Below are positions 6,730-13,833 of a stretch of 17,235 nt of DNA, in pieces. The stretch's first letter is position 1. Every line of letters starts with the position of its first letter. Where the stretch lies: contig JAFZMA010000233.1 in assembly GCA_017551215.1 (NCBI GenBank), positions 1 to 17,235 on the forward strand, read 5' to 3'. The stretch comes from Bacteroidales bacterium. Lineage in GTDB: Bacteria > Bacteroidota > Bacteroidia > Bacteroidales > UBA932. The notes beneath the pieces were generated by a model. It ran no database searches, was not told the origin of the DNA, and saw nothing but the letters and a program-made list of their open reading frames with translations. A program made the translations under genes and the position numbers.

Positions 6730-7301
6730 TTGAATACCTGGTTTATAAGTGATTCTAACTCCTTGAAGGCGAATGTGTCCTGAAGTTCTCTCAGAGAATC
6801 CGCCAGACCCCTGTAATGCCATTCATGTTCTTTCTTGTCATTGGTGTGGAATATCTTCCAGAGTTCATCTCCTTTAATGGCATAGTCTCTGGCGATGGCT
6901 CTCATATTGGAGAGCTTGTCTCCCAGAGCCACAATCTTGGAATCGTGAGGTGCCTTTGCAAGCCGCTCTATTGCGCATCTTTTGCGGTCGTGCCAGCTTT
7001 CTTCCTCGCTTCTTCCCTCGATTCCCTTGTCGCTTTCAGTATCTACGATGGAGGCAATCCTGTCTCCAAACTCCTTACGGATCTGGTCTATCGTCACCGA
7101 TGTGTCTTCTACGGTATCATGGAGGGCGGCAGCTGCCAGAAGTTCCTGGTCAGAAGTCATGGTTGCAACAATCTCCACCGCTTCCATCGGATGGACAATG
7201 TAAGGAAAACCCTTGCCCCTTCTCTCCGTTCCGGAATGGGCCTTGACGGCGAACATTATCGCCCTGTCCAGAAGATTAGTGTCTAGTGGTTTATTTGCCA
7301 T
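6726..7301 (-). CDS. HD-domain small alarmone hydrolase (MESH1/SpoT hydrolase-like)
   Basis: A 191-residue HD-superfamily protein resembling the (p)ppGpp hydrolase domain of SpoT and the stand-alone MESH1/SAH enzymes, which remove the 3'-pyrophosphate from ppGpp in a manganese-dependent way. The expected ligands are visible: HPMEAV (His37), LHDTVEDT (His61-Asp62, with Glu65-Asp66) and LGDKLSNMR (Asp128). No synthetase domain is present; that activity is in the gene just upstream, with one base between the stop and this ATG. The C-terminal 45 residues (from about 147) carry a His- and Lys-rich segment I do not recognise. The gene lies second in the five-gene operon. Hydrolysis of another pyrophosphorylated product made by the neighbour is equally possible. 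Confidence 0.9.
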   Translation of the reverse strand: MANKPLDTNLLDRAIMFAVKAHSGTERRGKGFPYIVHPMEAVEIVATMTSDQELLAAAALHDTVEDTSVTIDQIRKEFGDRIASIVDTESDKGIEGRSEEESWHDRKRCAIERLAKAPHDSKIVALGDKLSNMRAIARDYAIKGDELWKIFHTNDKKEHEWHYRGLADSLRELQDTFAFKELESLINQVFK

Positions 7302-7302
7302 T

Positions 7303-8373
7303 TTACTGGTTCATGAAAGGAAGTTCCTTTGCTTGTTCAACAATCATTTCAGCAACAATTTCGTTGCTTTTTTCCTTGCCGTTGAGAAGGTCGAAGAAAT
7401 AACGCACTCCGCCCTTTCCCCAGCCTTTCTTTAAAATGTATGCTATGCAGAGATTTTGAGGGCCTATTGAAGAAGAGACAATGTCCAGATCCGTCAATCC
7501 CATCTGGTAGCAGGCAATCTGATAGGCGCCTTCAAAACTGCTGTTTATGATATTGCGGATATCCCCCAAAGTATTGCATCCGATGCCTTTGAACACGGCA
7601 AGATACGGAAGCAGGGAAACCTCCTGGATCTCTGCCTGGTTGACGGCGGCTATCTTCTTGTTTATCTGCCTGAAAGGATCCAGTTCCAGGAAACTGCGGA
7701 AAGAGTCTCCGTCCAGTGGAACTTCATCAAGGTTCCCGGAAGCAACCAGTTTGTGGATTTTCCTCCTATAGTCTGTCAGTTCAGAACGTATTCTGCTGAA
7801 TTCCTCGTCTATCAACTCCAGCATTCCGGCAAGGCGGCTCATGGAACGCATATACCTTTTAGGAATCTCCACTCCGGACTTGTAGCCCGTGTCGTGGTCC
7901 AGATTTGCCCAGGCGTGCTGGAGAACTGTGCGCATCTGGATCTCGAATTTGTACGGGAAGCCTTCTGAGGCGCAGACATAATGCAGAGATAGGTAGCCGA
8001 AGCTGTCTATATCGTGGAGCTTGCGCTTGTCAATGCTGTTTTCCCAGTCTACGTCAAACAATCTCTCTATAGCTGTGGCAACCTTGTCCACATCGTCTAT
8101 GTAATATGTGATAAGACGCACGCCCAGTATATCTGTAATATCTGCCAGACTCTTGTATTTGTTGCCCTTCCGTTCTAGTTTTCCGGCAAGAGAGCCTTCT
8201 TCCTTGATTCTGGATTCTATGCTGGCAAGATGAATTCCCGCCTCCTTCAAAGATTGTTTCAAAAGGGCGAGTATCTTAGCTTCATATTCTTCAAAAACAG
8301 GACGATTGTCTTTATATTCCTGCAGAATTTCCAGGCAATGAGAATCTAAATGAGGGGTATGGGACATTGACAT
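7303..8373 (-). CDS. RelA/SpoT-domain alarmone synthetase with unassigned C-terminal region
   Basis: A 356-residue protein whose N-terminal half (about 25-210) is a RelA/SpoT nucleotidyl-pyrophosphokinase domain. Key features are intact: RIKEEGSLAGKLERK (55-69) matching the basic ATP-side motif, DILGVRL (81-87), FGYLSLHY (125-132) with the guanine-stacking Tyr, and the catalytic-Glu motif FEIQMRT (143-149) followed by QHAWANLDHDTGYKS. There are no TGS, ACT or HD domains, so it is a small alarmone synthetase, not a long Rel. Residues about 211-356 form an extra region I cannot assign. It should transfer pyrophosphate from ATP to GDP/GTP, but some toxic relatives modify tRNA or ATP instead. It is first in the operon. 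Met1 and Met3 are both possible starts. Confidence 0.9.
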   Translation of the reverse strand: MSMSHTPHLDSHCLEILQEYKDNRPVFEEYEAKILALLKQSLKEAGIHLASIESRIKEEGSLAGKLERKGNKYKSLADITDILGVRLITYYIDDVDKVATAIERLFDVDWENSIDKRKLHDIDSFGYLSLHYVCASEGFPYKFEIQMRTVLQHAWANLDHDTGYKSGVEIPKRYMRSMSRLAGMLELIDEEFSRIRSELTDYRRKIHKLVASGNLDEVPLDGDSFRSFLELDPFRQINKKIAAVNQAEIQEVSLLPYLAVFKGIGCNTLGDIRNIINSSFEGAYQIACYQMGLTDLDIVSSSIGPQNLCIAYILKKGWGKGGVRYFFDLLNGKEKSNEIVAEMIVEQAKELPFMNQ

Positions 8374-8401
8374 TCTGTTTAAAACAATTCAGTTTGTTGT
8401 C

Positions 8402-8409
8402 CAAAGTTA
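8402..8409 (-). promoter_or_regulatory. -7 box for the alarmone/partner-switch operon
   Basis: On the minus strand TAACTTTG fits TAnnTTTG exactly, 28 bases before the synthetase start codon. It is the only exact match in this intergenic space on that strand with suitable spacing. A -33 element is not clear. Confidence 0.5.
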
Positions 8410-8447
8410 AGCATTTATTTCATTTACAGCATGCAATAAAAAACAAT

Positions 8448-8455
8448 TATATTTG
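8448..8455 (+). promoter_or_regulatory. -7 box for the secreted protein/DUF3667 pair
   Basis: TATATTTG matches the consensus, 20 bases before the ATG at 8476. It lies about 40 bases from the opposing operon's box, so the two promoters are back to back. Confidence 0.6.
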
Positions 8456-8475
8456 CAGAACAAACAAGTACAAAA

Positions 8476-9006
8476 ATGAAATCAATCTCCCTTAAAACAG
8501 CCGGCAGGTTTATTCTGATAGCCCTTGCCGCATTGTTTATAAACAATATTGCATCCGCCCAGGACTGGAACGGAAGACGCTATATAACAGAGGATTCTGG
8601 CAAGTGCCATGACGTTGTGATCCAAATGATTACGAATGAAGAATCATTTAAGAGTATGCCTGCTTCTGAACGGCAGACATTCCAGGTGTTTTTCTCCATA
8701 GCAGAAATCAACATGGCAATTGTGTTCAAGAGCAAGAACCGTTATGTCTCCACAGCAATGTTCAAGATCAACGACAAGATAGCCCAAGCAATTGGAACGG
8801 GAAGTGCAGAAATGGAAACTGCAAAACAGGCTCTGGCGGAGATAAGCAATGATACCAAGATAGTAGGAACGTATTCCATAGAAAACGGCATCCTGACCTT
8901 AATTTCAAAAGACGGTACAAAAGAAACCTACAAGCTTCTGGACAAGGACGGCAAGAGAATCCAGGCAGAGACTCCGGATAAATTGATCTACAAGCAGGTT
9001 AAATGA
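8476..9006 (+). CDS. Secreted protein of unknown function
   Basis: I do not recognise a family with confidence. The 176-residue product starts with a typical signal peptide (MKSISLKTAGR, hydrophobic stretch, likely cleavage after ASA before Gln29). There is no lipobox cysteine. The mature part is about 148 residues; its last third, roughly GTYSIENGILTLISKDGTKE onward, has the alternating strand pattern of small lipocalin-like or calycin beta-barrels common in secreted Bacteroidota proteins, but this is only a resemblance. Only one cysteine is present (in GKCHD). The stop codon overlaps the start of the DUF3667 gene as ATGA, so the two products are made together and may act together at the envelope. 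Confidence 0.8.
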   Translation: MKSISLKTAGRFILIALAALFINNIASAQDWNGRRYITEDSGKCHDVVIQMITNEESFKSMPASERQTFQVFFSIAEINMAIVFKSKNRYVSTAMFKINDKIAQAIGTGSAEMETAKQALAEISNDTKIVGTYSIENGILTLISKDGTKETYKLLDKDGKRIQAETPDKLIYKQVK

Positions 9007-10061
9007 ATTATTTCCGCCGCACCGCACACAAGCTGAGAGAATACTTCATACTCCTTTGGCACGGCATAACCCACCCGAAGGAGAGCAAACGGTACGACAT
9101 GAAGGGTATGAACCAAACCCATACCTGCAAGAACTGCGGCCTGGAATACAATGGAAAATTCTGCCCAAGATGCGGCCAGAAAGCCAACACAAGCAGGCTC
9201 ACGCCAAAGAATCTCCTTTCCAACACTTTGGAAGTCTGGGACTTTAACAACAAGAGCGTGCCGGGTACTATCCTGGAACTGTTCTACAGGCCCGGCCATT
9301 TCATCCGCGATTACCTTAACGGCCACCGGGCTCCATACTATGCTCCGATAAAACTGCTGTTCCTCCTCTGCGTCATATTCGCAATTGAAGTCGGGATAGG
9401 TCTTGTCAATGAAAAAAAGGAGTCCCCAGACAAAATGGCCAAATACGAAAATCCCGCAAATAAAATTCCGGCAGACTCTCTGGAGTGGGCCTGGGCTGGC
9501 GAAGATGACGAGGACGATGAGGAAGACTATGAGTTCAAGGGACCTGCAGACTCCATAACTGTTGACACGAGTTTTGGTTCTCTTGGTATAAATGGCACAG
9601 TACATACCATGGATAGCGAAAAGACTCAATATATCATCGCCGATTTCATCATATACGGAAAGAAGATAATAAAGCTCAAAGACGATAACCAGGCCATCTA
9701 TATTATTATCCTGAACATCACCCTGGCCTTTATCTGCTGGCGGGTTTTCAGGAAGGAAAAGGTTATGGGACATCTTTCTTACACAGAGCATTTCTTCGTA
9801 CAGATTTATATCAGCTGCCAGATGCTGATGCTGTCTATACTGATTCTTCCGTTCCTGAAACCTGGGGCAACGTTGCCGGCTTTTGTCCTTCCGGCCTTAA
9901 TGGTGTGGGATTTCAAGCAGCTCTTCCAGATAACCTGGGGAAGAAGTCTTTGGAAAACAATCTTGACTCTGGTTCTCAATACCTTTATGATAATCCTGGT
10001 GGCAATCTTGCTGTTCATCCTGGTGACATATATCCTGGCTGCAAAGTACGATGCCCTGTAA
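9003..10061 (+). CDS. DUF3667-like zinc-ribbon membrane protein
   Basis: The 352-residue protein resembles DUF3667, a mostly Bacteroidota family of unknown function. A zinc ribbon at 42-57 (CKNCGLEYNGKFCPRCGQK) is followed by the conserved region LEVWDFNNKSVPGTI...LFYRPGHFIRDYLNGHRAPYY (77-113), then a first transmembrane segment (about 115-134). A loop with a very acidic stretch (EDDEDDEEDYE, 167-177) comes next, then three or four more hydrophobic segments (about 231-247, 265-285, 291-303, 318-346). It is therefore a polytopic inner-membrane protein with a cytoplasmic zinc ribbon. It is translationally coupled to the secreted protein before it. The first 35 residues before the ribbon are longer than I would expect and basic. 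Confidence 0.85.
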   Translation: MNYFRRTAHKLREYFILLWHGITHPKESKRYDMKGMNQTHTCKNCGLEYNGKFCPRCGQKANTSRLTPKNLLSNTLEVWDFNNKSVPGTILELFYRPGHFIRDYLNGHRAPYYAPIKLLFLLCVIFAIEVGIGLVNEKKESPDKMAKYENPANKIPADSLEWAWAGEDDEDDEEDYEFKGPADSITVDTSFGSLGINGTVHTMDSEKTQYIIADFIIYGKKIIKLKDDNQAIYIIILNITLAFICWRVFRKEKVMGHLSYTEHFFVQIYISCQMLMLSILILPFLKPGATLPAFVLPALMVWDFKQLFQITWGRSLWKTILTLVLNTFMIILVAILLFILVTYILAAKYDAL

Positions 10062-10078
10062 GACAGACATGAAATTCG

Positions 10079-10086
10079 TATATTTG
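10079..10086 (+). promoter_or_regulatory. -7 box of the preA-like gene, very close to the start codon
   Basis: TATATTTG matches the consensus and ends four bases before the ATG at 10091. Transcription would begin at or next to the start codon, giving a leaderless or nearly leaderless message. Confidence 0.5.
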
Positions 10087-10090
10087 CAAT

Positions 10091-11548
10091 ATGGAACACA
10101 AAATCAGAATCAAAGAAGAGGCGTCAAGATGTCTTCTGTGTAATGACGCCCCTTGTACCAAGGCTTGTATTAGGGGACTAGATCCTGCCCGCGGACTCCG
10201 TGCAATTAAGTTTGACAACCAGGAATGTGCTGGACTGTACTTTTCCAAAGAAGGATGCTGCGGATGTGAAGCTCCTTGTGAAAAGGGTTGTATCCACTAT
10301 GATTTCCCTATCCGCATAAAGGCTGTAGCCGGGCAGGTTGCAAAAAGAGAAGATAAACCTGAGGCAGACCTCTCCATTGATTTCTGCGGCATCCACTGCG
10401 AGAATCCTTTCTTCCTGGCTTCATCGGCGATATGTACCAATTATGAAATGGTTGCAAAGGCATTTGAGATGGGATGGGGCGGAGTGGTCTATAAGACTAT
10501 CTGCCTTGAGGAGATAAATGAAGTATCTCCAAGATTTGATTCCGTGGAGGATGAGAAGGGAGAATTCTGGGGATTCCGCAATATGGAGCAGCTCTCCGAG
10601 AACCCTCCTGAGGTTGATTTTGACATACTTAAGAGGCTCAAACAAAACTATCCGGACAAGATAGTCATAGCCTCAATAATGGGAAAGAGCGAGGAGGAGT
10701 GGGTTAGCCTTGCAAAGACCGCAGAAGCGGCCGGAGTAGATGCGGTTGAGTTAAACTACTCCTGTCCTCAGATGAAATATGCGGGAATGGGCAGTGACGT
10801 AGGACAGAACAGCGAGTTGGTAACCATCTATACTCACTTTGTCAAGCAGGCAGTCAAGATACCGGTCATTCCGAAAATGACCCCGAATATCACCAATATT
10901 ATGACACCAGCTCAGGCCGCCTACTTCTCCGGTGCGGATGCCGTTTCTGCAATCAACACCATCAAATCCATTACAATGAGTAACGACTCTGCAGTTTCCG
11001 GTAAAAAGACCACATCCGGCTACTCCGGCAAGGCCATTAAGCCAATTGCACTCAGACATGTATTGGATATAACCAAGCACCCTCTCCTGAAAGGATTGCA
11101 GGTGAGCGGAATTGGAGGCATTGAGACTTGGCGCGATGCTTTGGAATTCCTTCAGCTGGGTTGCAACAACACCCAGATCTGTACGGCGGTTATGCAATAC
11201 GGCTACAGAATAATAGATGATCTGACAGACGGTCTTTCCAACTATATGCAGACCCACAATATTGCTCATCTGTCAGATATTGTAGGAAGTGAACTTCCTT
11301 CATTCGTCCGTGCGGATTATCTGGACCGGGATACCTTTGTCATGCCTACTATTGACAGAGAGAAATGTCTTGGTTGCGGACGCTGCTACATCTCCTGCAG
11401 AGACGGTGGACATCAGGCAATTGAATTTGACGGGGAACGCAAGCCTCACATACAGGGAAAGAAATGCGTGGGATGTCATCTGTGCCGTCTGGTCTGCCCG
11501 AGTGGGGCCATAGGAATAGCCAAGAGAGTTAATAAACGCAAAAATTAG
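10091..11548 (+). CDS. preA: PreA-like dihydropyrimidine dehydrogenase subunit with extra N-terminal Fe-S domain
   Basis: A 485-residue cytoplasmic flavoprotein. Residues about 93-415 match the FMN-binding TIM barrel of PreA/dihydropyrimidine dehydrogenase (DLSIDFCG, NPFFLASSA, WGGVVYKT, ASIMG, LNYSCPQM, KMTPN, SGYSGKAIKPIALR, GIGGIETW). Two [4Fe-4S] clusters are at the C terminus (CLGCGRCYISC at 426-436, CVGCHLCRLVC at 459-469). The family reduces uracil and thymine, or works in reverse, with electrons supplied by the PreT subunit. The first 92 residues are additional, with cysteines at 14, 17, 22, 26 and again at 46-67, resembling the N-terminal Fe-S domain of PreT, GltD and eukaryotic DPD, but the FAD/NAD(P)H domains are missing. 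No preT lies in the window. Met1 directly follows the promoter box. Substrate in this organism is not proven. Confidence 0.88.
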   Translation: MEHKIRIKEEASRCLLCNDAPCTKACIRGLDPARGLRAIKFDNQECAGLYFSKEGCCGCEAPCEKGCIHYDFPIRIKAVAGQVAKREDKPEADLSIDFCGIHCENPFFLASSAICTNYEMVAKAFEMGWGGVVYKTICLEEINEVSPRFDSVEDEKGEFWGFRNMEQLSENPPEVDFDILKRLKQNYPDKIVIASIMGKSEEEWVSLAKTAEAAGVDAVELNYSCPQMKYAGMGSDVGQNSELVTIYTHFVKQAVKIPVIPKMTPNITNIMTPAQAAYFSGADAVSAINTIKSITMSNDSAVSGKKTTSGYSGKAIKPIALRHVLDITKHPLLKGLQVSGIGGIETWRDALEFLQLGCNNTQICTAVMQYGYRIIDDLTDGLSNYMQTHNIAHLSDIVGSELPSFVRADYLDRDTFVMPTIDREKCLGCGRCYISCRDGGHQAIEFDGERKPHIQGKKCVGCHLCRLVCPSGAIGIAKRVNKRKN

Positions 11549-11565
11549 TTTAAAAGTTAAATATT

Positions 11566-12267
11566 ATGAAGAAAGTATTTTTGACGCTTATGGCGGTTTT
11601 GGCCTTTGCGGGCCTTAGGGCACAGGAAGTTAATGTAGAAGTAAGTCCTATCAATGAAAGTACTCTGGACAAAGAAGGATTCAACGTATTCTTCCTCAAC
11701 AGCATGAATTTCGGATTTGTCTCTCCGCTGAGCCAGCCGGAAGGAATGGGTGCAAAGCACTTTGGCTCATTCGAATTGGGTATCAACTTGTTTGAATTTT
11801 CATACACTCCGGTTGTAGGCCAGAATGTTTCATTTGCCATGGGACTGGCAGACAGGTTCTTCAAGACACGCCACAAATCTATCATTAACAATGACAGCGG
11901 ATATTATTTCCTTGAGCCGTTCCCGGCAGAGGCATACGGAAACCGCAAGAGAAAATCAAGGCTGGATGTTTACAGCCTCAACGCTACAGTTGGATACAAG
12001 TTCAAGGTTTCAGACCAGTTGAACATTGGTTTAGATGTAATCGGCAACTACAACTTTGGAGCAAAGAGCGTATCCAAGTACAAGATAGGAGGAGACAAGA
12101 AAAAAGTTACCCACAGGCATTTCAAGACACAGCAGTTCACTCCGGAATACAGGATAACTTTCGGGTTCGAGGATTTGGACTTTTACGTGAAGTTTGCCCC
12201 TCATTCCCTTTTCCAGAAGGAATATGGTCCTAAGCTTACCTATATGTCTATAGGTTTCATCTTTTAG
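11566..12267 (+). CDS. Putative outer-membrane beta-barrel protein
   Basis: A 233-residue exported protein with a signal peptide (MKKVFLTLMAVLAFAGLRA, then QE). The mature chain alternates polar and hydrophobic residues in short amphipathic strands (for example FGFVSPL, FELGINLFEFSYTPV, YSLNATVGYKFKV, NIGLDVIGNYNFGA, EYRITFGFEDLDFYVKFAP) and ends in an aromatic residue (SIGFIF), as outer-membrane barrels recognised by BamA usually do. No specific family is recognised. It follows the preA-like gene by 17 bases, yet a functional link is doubtful; the shared orientation may simply reflect read-through. The downstream hydrolase starts 24 bases after its stop. Confidence 0.75.
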   Translation: MKKVFLTLMAVLAFAGLRAQEVNVEVSPINESTLDKEGFNVFFLNSMNFGFVSPLSQPEGMGAKHFGSFELGINLFEFSYTPVVGQNVSFAMGLADRFFKTRHKSIINNDSGYYFLEPFPAEAYGNRKRKSRLDVYSLNATVGYKFKVSDQLNIGLDVIGNYNFGAKSVSKYKIGGDKKKVTHRHFKTQQFTPEYRITFGFEDLDFYVKFAPHSLFQKEYGPKLTYMSIGFIF

Positions 12268-12291
12268 AAACTGTTGCTAAAACTTGTATAC

Positions 12292-13059
12292 ATGAAACGC
12301 TGGAGTTTTCTGTTACTGGCCCTCTTTTTCTCCCTGACGGTGAAGGGGCAGTCATACGAATACGGGAAGCTTCCGTGTGCGGATGGAGACACTCTTCTTT
12401 ACCGTTATCTTGTCCCGGAAAAGACGGATAATATTGAGCGATATCCGCTAGTCCTTTATCTGCATACATCTGGCGAAAGGGGCAATGACAACGAAAGGAC
12501 TACATTCGGTGCCCAGATGTTCCAAAACCCTTGTAACCGGGAAGATTATCCATGCTTTGTCATAGTACCGCAATGCCCGGAGGGCCGTACTTGGGCCTTT
12601 GACAAGAGCCCCGGCTCCTACGATTTTCCTAAGGACTATCCGGAGAGCAAGATGATGAAACAGGTTATGGAACTTGTGCATCTTTTCCTGAAGCGTCCGG
12701 ATGTAGACCCGGATAGGGTGTATATCTATGGAATGTCTATGGGGGGAATAGGCGCGTTCGATGCTGTTGCCCGCCATCCGGATATCTTTGCTGCTGCGGT
12801 TCCTATCTGTGGAGACATCAATCCGGACAGGCTTGGAAAATTCGAGGGCGTTTCCTGGAGTCTTTACCACGGAGACAGCGACCCGGCCGTTCCTGTTTCT
12901 GGCTCAAGGGATGCCTACCGTGCTCTGAAGGCTGCGGGAGCGGATGTCCGGTATCATGAATTTCCTGGTTGCGGACATGTATGCTGGTGGAAAGCCTTTG
13001 AGATGCCGGATTTCATGTCATGGCTGTTCTCCAAGAGCAAGAAGAAGGCAGAAAACTGA
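12292..13059 (+). CDS. Secreted alpha/beta hydrolase (esterase/CE1-like)
   Basis: A 255-residue protein with a signal peptide (MKRWSFLLLALFFSLTVKG, then QS). It is an alpha/beta hydrolase of the carboxylesterase/PHB-depolymerase-like or CE1-like group. The nucleophile elbow is GMSMGG (Ser149), the acid is in HGDSDPAVPV (Asp195 or Asp197) and the histidine is in GCGHVCWW (His229). LVLYLHTSGERG (53-64) is the oxyanion-hole strand and loop. Such enzymes in Bacteroidota often remove acyl or feruloyl groups from polysaccharides, but the substrate cannot be read here. I use ATG 12292 because it starts a normal signal peptide; an upstream in-frame TTG adds LKLVY with no benefit. It is probably co-transcribed with the barrel gene before it. 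Confidence 0.88.
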   Translation: MKRWSFLLLALFFSLTVKGQSYEYGKLPCADGDTLLYRYLVPEKTDNIERYPLVLYLHTSGERGNDNERTTFGAQMFQNPCNREDYPCFVIVPQCPEGRTWAFDKSPGSYDFPKDYPESKMMKQVMELVHLFLKRPDVDPDRVYIYGMSMGGIGAFDAVARHPDIFAAAVPICGDINPDRLGKFEGVSWSLYHGDSDPAVPVSGSRDAYRALKAAGADVRYHEFPGCGHVCWWKAFEMPDFMSWLFSKSKKKAEN

Positions 13060-13094
13060 ACTGACAGAATGAATTAACCATAATACTTTGCTTT

Positions 13095-13667
13095 ATGAAA
13101 AAGACAGTTTACTTGATTGCGGTGCTTTTCTGTGTGGGGAGCGTTTTGGCTTCCTGCAAGAATGCCGGTAAAGAAGGAGCTCCCGCAGAGGAAAAGACGG
13201 ATAATGAGTCGGGTAATGCGCCGGTGGAAGAAGTCTGGGAAGAACAGAAGGCTGGTGAGAATGCCGTGGATCTTTCAAGGGTTCCCGCTCACGAGAACAC
13301 TCAGGAGGAAGATGGGATTATCGAAAAGTTCATCACCAACATGTACAACAACTCTCTGTACATAGAGGAGTCTTTCCTGAAGGAGCACTGTACGGAAAGT
13401 TTCCTCAAGCAGTTGAGGGATGACTATGATTATGAGGGAGAAGGCTATGCCAACTGGGATTTCCGTTCAGAGAGCAACGACGGGTTTGGTGATAACAAGA
13501 TCCTCAAATTCGAGAAGAAAGACGGTCGTTATTACTATGAGGCCAGTGATGGAGGCTATTACTTCAGGAATATCATCTCTGCGTTTGTAAAAGACGGCAA
13601 GGTTATGATGGACGGCATAGCAAGGGATAAAAGCTATGTTGCTCCAGAAGGGCACAGACTTGATTAA
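13095..13667 (+). CDS. Lipoprotein of unknown function
   Basis: A 190-residue product with a lipoprotein signal: MKKTVYLIAVLFCVGSVLA then SC, with lipobox LASC and lipidated Cys20. It is followed by a disordered, acidic, Glu/Lys-rich linker (about 21-70) as expected for an anchored protein. The folded part (about 72-190) starts IIEKFITNMYNNSLYIEESFLKEH and ends in strand-rich sequence (RYYYEASDGGYYF, AFVKDGKVMMDGIARD). The pattern suggests a small alpha+beta domain like NTF2-type or DUF3828-type lipoproteins, but I do not assign it. It begins 36 bases after the hydrolase gene and is followed by a terminator at 13774, so it probably ends this transcript. Confidence 0.8.
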   Translation: MKKTVYLIAVLFCVGSVLASCKNAGKEGAPAEEKTDNESGNAPVEEVWEEQKAGENAVDLSRVPAHENTQEEDGIIEKFITNMYNNSLYIEESFLKEHCTESFLKQLRDDYDYEGEGYANWDFRSESNDGFGDNKILKFEKKDGRYYYEASDGGYYFRNIISAFVKDGKVMMDGIARDKSYVAPEGHRLD

Positions 13668-13773
13668 ATCGCGCATTTTTTCTTGTGAACACTTTACGTT
13701 GCCTTTGTTTTTCAGTCAAAATTAATGGCAGCTAATCAGTGTTCATAGATTCGTTTTTTTTCGATTAGTTGCT

Positions 13774-13810
13774 GCGGGAGTTGCTTTTGTGGCTCCCGCT
13801 TTCTATTTTT
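13774..13810 (+). terminator. Intrinsic terminator downstream of the lipoprotein gene
   Basis: GCGGGAG (13774-13780) and CTCCCGC (13793-13799) form a perfect 7 bp GC-rich stem with a 12-base loop, followed by TTTCTATTTTT. It is 106 bases after the stop codon. The T-tract doubles as part of the -7 box of dsbD. Confidence 0.7.
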
Positions 13811-13811
13811 G
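13804..13811 (+). promoter_or_regulatory. -7 box for dsbD
   Basis: TATTTTTG fits TAnnTTTG and lies 22 bases before the dsbD ATG. A TTG at 13781-13783, 20 bases upstream, would place the -33 element in the loop of the terminator hairpin. Confidence 0.5.
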
Positions 13812-13833
13812 TCTTGCATAGAAATCTTGTTTT

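Noticed and set aside
6730..6822. Longer N-terminus for the APH-fold kinase
   Set aside because: It would overlap the hydrolase gene by almost 100 bases, and the ATG at 6729 overlaps the stop as ATGA, the same arrangement as the next junction.
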